Positions 1 to 5,160 of a stretch of 5,231 bases of DNA are shown here, piece after piece. Source of the stretch: Elusimicrobiota bacterium (GTDB lineage Bacteria; CAYTYR01; UBA6262; DAOVJB01). Every line of letters begins with the position of its first letter. Position 1 is the stretch's first letter. The DNA lies in the NCBI GenBank assembly GCA_030673425.1, contig DAOVJB010000102.1:1-5231 (forward strand), read 5' to 3'. A program made the translations under genes and the position numbers. A model generated the notes under the pieces. That model saw only the letters and a program-made list of their open reading frames with translations. It was not told where the DNA came from and searched no databases.

Positions 1-207
1 AAGGGCTCCGGTAATACTTTTCAACCTCTTGCAAATAAGTTGGTAAATATCTACCAGGGAAGACGTGTCTGCTAGCTCAATCGCCATTTCATTCACGGCA
101 GCTATCTCTTTTGTATGTCTTTGTAGCATCTCCTTAAACTTCTTGAATTCGGTGATGTCATTGATATCAGTCTTGACATTATAATTCAGCACTTTGGGGT
201 CTTCCAT
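1..207 (-). CDS. N-terminal fragment of a probable GAF-domain signalling protein (runs off left edge)
   Basis: An open frame of 69 codons starts with ATG at 207-205 and is still open at position 1, so only the N-terminus is seen. Residues about 15-40 are charged and helix-prone (ITEFKKFKEMLQRHTKEI), like the linker before many sensory domains. Residues about 38-69 (AVNEMAIELADTSSLVDIY, then QLICKRLKSITGAL) have the pattern of the opening helix and first strand of a GAF domain, where a 'lselA..l....dl..l...i...l....ga' pattern is usual. GAF domains bind small ligands or cofactors in histidine kinases, diguanylate cyclases and phosphodiesterases; the output domain here lies outside the window. 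There is no signal peptide or membrane segment in the visible part, so it is probably cytoplasmic. The start is supported by a strong ribosome binding site, and an in-frame TAG lies two codons upstream. It is separated from the preceding gene by 152 bp, so it may have its own promoter. The reading frame is secure; the GAF call is by pattern only. Confidence 0.72.
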   Translation of the reverse strand, partial: MEDPKVLNYNVKTDINDITEFKKFKEMLQRHTKEIAAVNEMAIELADTSSLVDIYQLICKRLKSITGAL

Positions 208-212
208 TATCT

Positions 213-221
213 ATCACCTCT
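213..221 (-). promoter_or_regulatory. Strong ribosome binding site fixing the start of the GAF-like gene
   Basis: On the minus strand AGAGGTGAT lies 5 nt before the ATG at 207. With the two preceding A residues it matches 10 of 11 positions of the full 16S anti-Shine-Dalgarno complement AAGGAGGTGAT. This is the best-matching site in the window and is the main reason for calling a real gene at the left edge despite its truncation. Confidence 0.75.
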
Positions 222-230
222 TTATTACAT

Positions 231-264
231 AAAACAAAAAAAGCGGATATAAACTTTTTTATCC
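231..264 (-). terminator. Weak terminator- or attenuator-like hairpin with T tract
   Basis: On the minus strand GGATA (264-260) can pair with TATCC (249-245), with partial A-T pairing inside the stem. After GC comes TTTTTTTGTTTT (242-231). The shape is that of an intrinsic terminator, but the stem is only 5 bp with little GC. It lies downstream of both candidate -10 boxes and only 23 bp before the GAF-like start codon. If it works, it would act either as an attenuator of the GAF-like gene or as the end of the upstream operon; the second case would leave almost no room for a promoter. It may equally be chance in AT-rich sequence. Confidence 0.22.
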
Positions 265-285
265 ATAAAAACGCCATTAACCTCT

Positions 286-321
286 ATTATATTATTTATT
301 TAAGTGCTTAATAGTATACCA
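286..321 (-). promoter_or_regulatory. Candidate promoter -10 boxes for the GAF-like gene
   Basis: Two sigma-70-like -10 boxes face the GAF-like gene. TGGTATACT (minus strand of 313-321) has the TGN extension of an extended -10 element. TATAAT (minus strand of 286-291) is a perfect consensus hexamer. Neither has a good TTGACA-like -35 at 16-18 bp, and in DNA this AT-rich such hexamers arise by chance, so the call rests on position (about 80-115 bp before the start codon, in the only sizeable gap) as much as on sequence. Confidence 0.3.
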
Positions 322-359
322 TAATTATATTATTACAGATAATAAAAAAACCACCATAT

Positions 360-1007
360 TTATATCTCGATTTCTTTCCCGGCACCGCCTTCTACAAATT
401 TTTCCTGATAAAGGCTTTTTATCTTATCCTTATATTGAGTGCAATGGGTGGCACAGATTAAATCTAAATCCTTAACCAGATCAAATGCTCTGAATCCGTG
501 TAACCCTCCGATCAAAGCAACTACTTTCCCGAACTCTTTTGCACTGTTTAGTATATTTTCAACACCCGGATGGGAACAGCCGGCAATAACAACTAAACCT
601 CCGGCAGTTTTTACTACCATAGACTGTTCTATCTCACTAAGCTCACCTGTTGAGAAAACATTTTCATAAATTTTTACAGAGTCTTTAACTTTAATTACCT
701 CCCTGGCGCTGGGTTCGGCTAAGGAAGAAAAGGAATAAGGAAGATATAATTTAACATTATCATTGAGTTTTAAGAAGTCTTTCAAGCCACCTGTATGATC
801 CCAATGGTCATGGGAGATAAAAACAGAATCTATGCTTTTTGGGTCGATATTTAATTTCTCTATATTATGCAAAAGAATTGAGCCGCTCGCACCTGTATCA
901 AAAAGAATACGCGGGGTACCCTCTATTTCTACCAGACAAGAAAATCCCCATTCCTCCCTTAATCCCGGTCTATGTACTGTATTATCAGAAATTATGGTAA
1001 TTTTCAT
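360..1007 (-). CDS. Metallo-beta-lactamase-fold metal-dependent hydrolase, COG1237 type
   Basis: The 215-residue product has the metallo-beta-lactamase fold signature: FDTGAS at 36-41, the metal-binding SHDHWDH at 65-71 (H66, H68, D70, H71), further candidate ligands H146 in GCSHPG (143-148) and H188 in ATHCTQ (186-191), plus IGGLHG at 166-171. The GCSHPG...GGLH...HCT order and the C-terminal 'FVEGGAGKEIEI' ending are characteristic of COG1237, often annotated as 7,8-dihydropterin-6-methyl-4-(beta-D-ribofuranosyl)-aminobenzene-5'-phosphate synthase-related hydrolases. That name derives from an archaeal methanopterin enzyme and should not be taken as the reaction here. At 215 residues it is on the short side for the group (many are about 250-280). 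There is no signal peptide, so it is probably cytoplasmic, with two metal ions expected. The start has a GGAGG box 4 nt upstream. It is the last gene of the tight minus-strand unit, 25 bp after maf. Family confident; substrate unknown. Confidence 0.88.
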   Translation of the reverse strand: MKITIISDNTVHRPGLREEWGFSCLVEIEGTPRILFDTGASGSILLHNIEKLNIDPKSIDSVFISHDHWDHTGGLKDFLKLNDNVKLYLPYSFSSLAEPSAREVIKVKDSVKIYENVFSTGELSEIEQSMVVKTAGGLVVIAGCSHPGVENILNSAKEFGKVVALIGGLHGFRAFDLVKDLDLICATHCTQYKDKIKSLYQEKFVEGGAGKEIEI

Positions 1008-1032
1008 TTTTCCTCCAATCTCAAATAAATCC

Positions 1033-1608
1033 TTAAAAAATATCCACTCCTGTCTTCTTTAATATCCTGGAAAGTTTAGAAAGAGGCAGGCCGACGACAT
1101 TATAAAAACAGCCTTCGATACGGTCTATAAAAACACTTCCCAACCCCTCTATATCGAAAGCGCCTGCCTTATCTAACGGAGAAACCTTTCTAAAATAATT
1201 TCTGATCTGTTTATCGTCCAAATGCTGCATGTAAACCTTCGTTTTATCATATGCGGTGAATTTTTTATTTTTATCTATATCAATAACCGCTATACCAGTA
1301 TAAATCAACCGGGGTTTTCTGGAAAGTAATCTAAGCGTCTTAAAAGCGCTTTTGTTATCTCTGGGTTTACCTATTATCTTCCGGTTTACTAAAACAACTG
1401 TATCTGCCCCGATAACTATACCCGAACTAAATCTCCTGGCTACATCTTCGGCCTTCCTTAAGGCATTCGCAATAACCAAATCGCTGCATCTTGTTTTCAA
1501 AGACCTGTCTTCTTTTGCAGTTGAGGCAACCACCCGGAATTTAAGACCAATCTGCCTTAACAACTTCTGTCTGGCTTTTGATTTCGAGGCCAAAATTATT
1601 TTACGCAT
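1033..1608 (-). CDS. maf: Maf family nucleoside triphosphate pyrophosphatase
   Basis: The 191-residue product starts MRKIILASKSKARQKLL, the Maf N-terminal nucleotide-binding loop (family form ILASxSPRRxxLL; here SKSKAR, keeping S8, S10 and R13). Other family motifs are E33, IGADTVV at 66-72 with D69 as the likely catalytic metal ligand, GKP at 80-82, YTG at 103-105, DKAGAF at 146-151 and NVVGLP at 170-175. Maf proteins hydrolyse NTPs to NMP and pyrophosphate and are thought to remove non-canonical or modified nucleotides; they have also been linked to septum formation. The frame stays open 26 codons further upstream to 1686, but that part lies inside the oxidoreductase gene and resembles no Maf sequence. 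The start at 1608 gives the normal family length, an AGGGGAG box about 10 nt upstream, and an 8 bp overlap (ATGCGTAA) suggesting translational coupling. Subfamily (YhdE-like dTTP/UTP or YceF-like m7GTP) is unclear because its motifs are mixed. Confidence 0.92.
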   Translation of the reverse strand: MRKIILASKSKARQKLLRQIGLKFRVVASTAKEDRSLKTRCSDLVIANALRKAEDVARRFSSGIVIGADTVVLVNRKIIGKPRDNKSAFKTLRLLSRKPRLIYTGIAVIDIDKNKKFTAYDKTKVYMQHLDDKQIRNYFRKVSPLDKAGAFDIEGLGSVFIDRIEGCFYNVVGLPLSKLSRILKKTGVDIF

Positions 1609-2842
1609 ATACCGCACTCTCCCCTGCCAGATATCCGGTTGAAAATGCCTGCTGCAAATTATATCCTCCGCTCCAAGCGCAACCATCTATGATTTCCCCT
1701 GCAAAATAGAGGCCCGGCACAATTCTCGATTCCATGGTTCTGGGATTAATCTCTTTTGTCCAAACCCCGCCGTTTGTAACCATTGCTTCCTCAAGAGGCA
1801 GAGAGCCGCAAATGGTCAAAGGGAAGGCTTTTAACAGCTTTATTATTGCATATCGTTCTTTCCTGATAATCTGATTAATCTTCTTTTCGCCCGACAGATC
1901 TGCTATATCAAGAAATAGAGGAATCAATCCATGCGGCAATAAACTTCTCATTACATTTTTTAACTGAGCATTTTGTTTAAGCCTGAATTCCCTCAACAAT
2001 CTCTTTTGGAGCTGTTCCGGGGTCAATCCGGGCTTGAGATCGACAAAAAGAAGAATATCCCCGTATTCATCAATAGCAGAAACAATCTTGCCGCTTAAAT
2101 CAAGAACTAACGGACCGGAAACTCCAAAATGTGTAAAAATCATTTCTCCTACGGTAGATGTTATCTTTTTATTGCCGTACTTAAAAATGATGCGTATGTT
2201 TTTTAATGAAAGACCCTGTAACTGCTTCACCCATGATTCTCTGGTCTTCAGGGGAACCATAGCCGGTCTTAACGGGATTACAGTGTGTCCTAATCTTTTA
2301 GCAATATTATAACCGTCACCTGATGAGCCTGTTATTTTATAAGAAGCTCCGCCTGTAGCCAATATTACCTTTCTCGCATAAATTTTATCCTTGTTCCGTA
2401 TATCCAGCCCAAAAGAGTCGCTCTTCTTCTTTATGCCCGCCAAACGCATATTATATAAAAGTTCTACTTTACTCTCCAATAAATATTCTTTTAATACCTC
2501 TATGACAGAAGAGGCCTTGTCGGTAACAGGAAAAACACGACCCTGCCTTTCTACCTTCAATTCAAGACCCCTTACTCCAAAAAAATCTATCAGATCGCGA
2601 TTAGAAAACGCAGAAAATGCTGATCTCAGAAACTTACCATGTCTTCCGAAGACCTCTATAAATCTATCGATGGATGCAGCATTAGTAATGTTGCATCTGC
2701 CTTTACCGGTAAGCAGAATCTTTTTACCGATAGACTCATTTCTCTCGATTAAAACTACATTTTTTTTAAGCCTGCTGGCACGTATTGCAGCAATAACCCC
2801 GGCTGCACCTGCACCAACTACGGCAATATCATAAATATACAA
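1601..2842 (-). CDS. NAD(P)/FAD-dependent oxidoreductase, HI0933/YhiN/BaiN family
   Basis: The 413-residue product opens with a Rossmann FAD-binding motif GAGAAG (10-15) followed by an acidic E33 at the end of the second strand. It then carries the family hallmark GKKILLTGKGRCNITN (39-54). Further motifs are RVFP (102-105), LATGGASY (161-168), GEMIFTHFGVSGP (232-244), NGGV (357-360), PGLYFAGEIIDG (376-387) and GGYNLQQAFSTG (392-403), the C-terminal FAD-contacting segment. This is the order and length of COG2081/HI0933-like flavoproteins, variously annotated YhiN, BaiN or 'aminoacetone oxidase family'. Their physiological substrate is mostly unknown; BaiN itself is a bile-acid-pathway enzyme, which nothing here supports. 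It is soluble, with no membrane segment. The start is TTG at 2842-2840: no in-frame ATG occurs before the motif region and an in-frame TAG lies five codons upstream. The gene begins 28 bp after the membrane protein gene and overlaps maf by 8 bp. Confidence 0.92.
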   Translation of the reverse strand: MYIYDIAVVGAGAAGVIAAIRASRLKKNVVLIERNESIGKKILLTGKGRCNITNAASIDRFIEVFGRHGKFLRSAFSAFSNRDLIDFFGVRGLELKVERQGRVFPVTDKASSVIEVLKEYLLESKVELLYNMRLAGIKKKSDSFGLDIRNKDKIYARKVILATGGASYKITGSSGDGYNIAKRLGHTVIPLRPAMVPLKTRESWVKQLQGLSLKNIRIIFKYGNKKITSTVGEMIFTHFGVSGPLVLDLSGKIVSAIDEYGDILLFVDLKPGLTPEQLQKRLLREFRLKQNAQLKNVMRSLLPHGLIPLFLDIADLSGEKKINQIIRKERYAIIKLLKAFPLTICGSLPLEEAMVTNGGVWTKEINPRTMESRIVPGLYFAGEIIDGCAWSGGYNLQQAFSTGYLAGESAVYA

Positions 2843-2850
2843 AAAGATTA

Positions 2851-2857
2851 ACCTCTA
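2851..2857 (-). promoter_or_regulatory. Ribosome binding site supporting the TTG start of the oxidoreductase
   Basis: The minus strand reads TAGAGGT with GAGG at 2855-2852, 9 nt before TTG at 2842-2840. An in-frame TAG (2857-2855) overlaps this box, so translation in this frame cannot begin further upstream than the TTG (or an unlikely ATC). The site and the position of the Rossmann glycines ten codons later together fix the non-ATG start. Confidence 0.65.
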
Positions 2858-2870
2858 TTCAGTATTTCCA

Positions 2871-3584
2871 TTATGAGTTTTTGTGTCTAACATGATAATA
2901 ACGCTGATATAGACGGCGAAAAATAGCTATTCCTATAATTAAACCAACCAATATAGAGGGAATAATTTTTCCTGCTCCTTCTGCCAATGCCAGTAGATAA
3001 TCAAAGGTAAATGTCCAGGATATAGCACTGATAATCATCGCTGAAACTACTACACAAATCACAGTAATTATCCGCATGCCAATCAACATTCCGATAATTG
3101 CTCCTATCAACGAACCAGTAGAAAAGAAAGGGATCCAGACGAAAAATGCTATTCCTAAAGCACCCCATTTCTCTATTTTAGCCTGCTGTTTCTCGGCTTT
3201 CTTTTTAGCTGAACCAAAGGCTTTCCCAATAAGTTTCATTTCTATTAAATGTTCGTAAAAATAAACAATCAGAGGAAAAAGAATAAAAAGCCAGGTGAGA
3301 TTAAAGACAACCGAAATTAAAATAACCAGAAATCTGGATAACCCTAACTCCAGTCCCAGGGAGATACTGGCTCCTCTTCCAGCCAACAGGTCAGCAAAAA
3401 TCATCGGAAGCAAATATCCCTTTAATTCAGGAATATAGTTTTTAAATAGAATAAAAAAGATTGTTCCGGTTATAAGAAGACCACAGCCAATTAAAAAGAT
3501 AAATCCTTCTATGCTTCTTAAAAAAGAGGTCTTGTTATTTTTCATTTTTGCCTGTTCTTTATCTATAAATATTGCCTTAAGCAT
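2871..3584 (-). CDS. Small multi-drug export family membrane protein (PF06695/COG2426-like)
   Basis: The 237-residue product is an integral membrane protein with hydrophobic segments at about 27-48, 56-80 (possibly a short or re-entrant pair), 84-110, 141-169, 172-192 and 206-224. A strongly basic loop lies at 117-139 (KLIGKAFGSAKKKAEKQQAK) and the C-terminal tail is basic (RRLYQRYYHVRHK). The key resemblance is residues 140-168: W-G-A-L-G-I, then FVWIPFFSTGSLIGAIIG, which matches the G-FV-IP-P-TG--TGA pattern conserved in PF06695. Despite its name, drug transport by the family is poorly supported, so I assign only membership. The start at 3584 overlaps the ATPase stop by 8 bp (ATGCTTAA). Its ribosome binding site is weak (AGAAG), and an alternative ATG at 3545 (MKNNKTSF) would drop 13 residues before the first membrane segment. 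Coupling to the ATPase suggests a role with it at the membrane, an inference from position only. Confidence 0.75.
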   Translation of the reverse strand: MLKAIFIDKEQAKMKNNKTSFLRSIEGFIFLIGCGLLITGTIFFILFKNYIPELKGYLLPMIFADLLAGRGASISLGLELGLSRFLVILISVVFNLTWLFILFPLIVYFYEHLIEMKLIGKAFGSAKKKAEKQQAKIEKWGALGIAFFVWIPFFSTGSLIGAIIGMLIGMRIITVICVVVSAMIISAISWTFTFDYLLALAEGAGKIIPSILVGLIIGIAIFRRLYQRYYHVRHKNS

Positions 3585-5160
3585 TTTGTTTTCTTCTAAT
3601 CCCTGGCAAGAACTTGGCTGTTTCTACCACGATTAGAACAGTGATGCTGGCTAAAAAGACAATCGACCAATCTTTAAGATTTAAAGGCACCACATCAAAT
3701 ATTTTCTGTAAGAACGGCACATAAAGTATTGGCAGTGTTGTGAAGACGGTAAGAAGAAAAGCCGCTATTAACCATCGATTGGTTAATAACCCTAATTTGA
3801 ATAAAGAGATGGTAGCCGAGCGGCAGTTAAAAGCATTGAATGTCCTGATCATAATCAGGGTAACAAAAAACATTGTCATAGCATACTGTTTCCCTTGCCC
3901 GAGCGCCCAGATGAATACACCCAATACCACAGCACAAATCCAGAAACCCACTCCAAAAATATAAAATAAAGAATGCCTGTTAAATATATTTGCTTTTGGG
4001 TCACGGGGAGGTCGTTTCATTATATCCGGCTCTGGCGGCTCCAAGCCTAAGGAGATTGCCTTGGGACCATCCATAATCAGATTGATAAAGAGAATCTGCA
4101 AAGCAGTTAAGGGAAGAGGCCATCCTCCGAACATCGCTATGACATAGGCCAGGGTTGCTCCTATATTATCGGTAAGCAGATAGGTAAGAAACTTTCTGAT
4201 GTTGGCAAATATCACCCTGCCTTCCTTTACAGCCCAAACAATAGAAACAAAGTTGTCGTCAGTCAATATCATATCTGATGCCTCTTTACTTACATCGGTT
4301 CCGGTTATACCCATTGCTATACCAATATCGGCTTTCTTTAATGCCGGAGCATCATTTACCCCGTCTCCGGTCATAGCCACTACTCTTACTTTTTTTATAA
4401 AAGCGTCTATTATGCGCAATTTATGGTTTGGTGAAACCCTGGCATATACTTCCACCTCTTCCACAATCCTTTCAAATTCTTCATCTGTCAAGGCATCTAA
4501 CTCACTGCCACTTAAGGTGAGTCCTGAGTTTAGAATTCCTAATTCCTTTGCAATCGCTACTGCGGTCAGTTTATGATCTCCGGTAATCATAATCGGTTTT
4601 ATACCAGCATTTCTACAAACGCCAATCGCCTCTTTTACTTCTTTTCTGGGGGGATCAATCATCCCTACCATCCCGACAAAAACCATATTGACTTCTGCAT
4701 CTGGATAGGCACTGATCGAAGACTCTTTAGAATGCCAATTATCAGTGTCATACTTTAGTATCCGATAAGAGATCCCTAAAACACGCAAAGCACTATCCGC
4801 CATCTGATGAGCACAGTTTAAGATATTCTCCTTATCCTCGTAAGTAATTTCTATTTTTTTACCATCCCGATAGATGTAATTACAGGTATCAAGAATTACT
4901 TCTACTGCTCCTTTACTATAAGCAACAATACCGTTACGGATAGAGTGTATGGTAGTCATTCTTTTTCGTTCCGAAGAAAAAGGTGTCTCCTCTTCACGGG
5001 GTTGGAGGCTTTTTATTTCTTCTAAATTAATTCCGGCCTTAGCTGCCGCCACAAGCATTGCTCCTTCTGTGGGATTTCCTTTTATTGTCCAGCCTTCTGT
5101 CGTACTATGTAATTGACTATCATTACAGAGAGCGCCTATCGTTAACAGTTTCTTTAGATG
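3577..5160 (-). CDS. Cation-transporting P-type ATPase, Ca2+-ATPase (P2)-like, 5'-truncated
   Basis: About 527 C-terminal residues of a P2-type cation pump are present; full-length relatives are about 850-950, so the first four membrane helices, the actuator domain and the phosphorylated DKTGT motif are missing. Numbering from the ATG at 5163, visible motifs are ALCNDS (11-16), KGNPTEGA (28-35), FSSERKRM (62-69), SKGAVE (83-88, nucleotide-pocket lysine K84), DPPR (170-173), TGDHKLTA (194-201), ARVSPNHK (241-248) and MTGDGVNDAPALKKADIG (264-281, D267 and D271 for Mg2+). Six helices follow at about 325-346, 352-372, 399-421, 427-446, 462-482 and 499-517. The stretch from EGRVIF to KRPPR aligns without gaps to SERCA M5-M6, which supports Ca2+ as substrate, though Mn2+ or another cation remains possible. 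The ATG at 5161-5163 lies in the mirrored arm of the terminal palindrome and is not a real start; native sequence can be trusted only up to about 5160. The stop overlaps the next gene by 8 bp. Confidence 0.93.
   Translation of the reverse strand, partial: HLKKLLTIGALCNDSQLHSTTEGWTIKGNPTEGAMLVAAAKAGINLEEIKSLQPREEETPFSSERKRMTTIHSIRNGIVAYSKGAVEVILDTCNYIYRDGKKIEITYEDKENILNCAHQMADSALRVLGISYRILKYDTDNWHSKESSISAYPDAEVNMVFVGMVGMIDPPRKEVKEAIGVCRNAGIKPIMITGDHKLTAVAIAKELGILNSGLTLSGSELDALTDEEFERIVEEVEVYARVSPNHKLRIIDAFIKKVRVVAMTGDGVNDAPALKKADIGIAMGITGTDVSKEASDMILTDDNFVSIVWAVKEGRVIFANIRKFLTYLLTDNIGATLAYVIAMFGGWPLPLTALQILFINLIMDGPKAISLGLEPPEPDIMKRPPRDPKANIFNRHSLFYIFGVGFWICAVVLGVFIWALGQGKQYAMTMFFVTLIMIRTFNAFNCRSATISLFKLGLLTNRWLIAAFLLTVFTTLPILYVPFLQKIFDVVPLNLKDWSIVFLASITVLIVVETAKFLPGIRRKQNA

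Larger units (their letters stand above)
208..359. other. AT-rich intergenic leader between the COG1237-type gene and the GAF-like gene
   Basis: This 152 bp stretch is the only substantial non-coding region in the window and is strikingly AT-rich. In minus-strand order it contains a T run just after the upstream stop codon (minus strand of 344-350), a 6 bp all-AT inverted repeat (TTATTA-TCTG-TAATAA), an extended -10-like box, a TATAAT box, a short 32-codon frame starting at 277, a weak hairpin followed by a T tract (231-264), and the ribosome binding site of the next gene. I see no GC-rich intrinsic terminator directly after the upstream gene, no tRNA and no recognised riboswitch. Either the upstream operon reads through into the GAF-like gene or it ends at one of these weak signals. 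Confidence 0.6.

Noticed and set aside
225-266. Second short minus-strand frame of 13 codons (MDKKVYIRFFCFM)
   Set aside because: Its only ribosome binding site candidate is 14 nt away, it is very short, and it lies in AT-rich leader sequence; chance is the best explanation.
330-350. Intrinsic terminator directly after the COG1237-type gene
   Set aside because: There is a T run after the stop codon, but no stem precedes it; the nearby TTATTA/TAATAA inverted repeat follows the T run and is pure A-T, so it is not a credible terminator.
1609-1686. 26-codon N-terminal extension of maf
   Set aside because: It lies inside the oxidoreductase coding region, resembles no Maf sequence, and the internal ATG at 1608 gives the standard Maf N-terminus with a ribosome binding site.
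2391-2834. Plus-strand open frame of 147 codons opposite the oxidoreductase gene
   Set aside because: The minus-strand frame encodes a complete set of family motifs over the same bases; the plus-strand translation shows no recognisable domain and is an antisense shadow.
1601-2842. Assignment of the flavoprotein as BaiN in bile acid 7-dehydroxylation
   Set aside because: Only the family matches; no other bai-type gene or gut-specific marker is in the window.
4199-4576. Plus-strand open frame of 125 codons opposite the ATPase gene
   Set aside because: It is antisense to the conserved phosphorylation-domain motifs of the ATPase, and its serine/threonine/isoleucine-rich translation has no family features.
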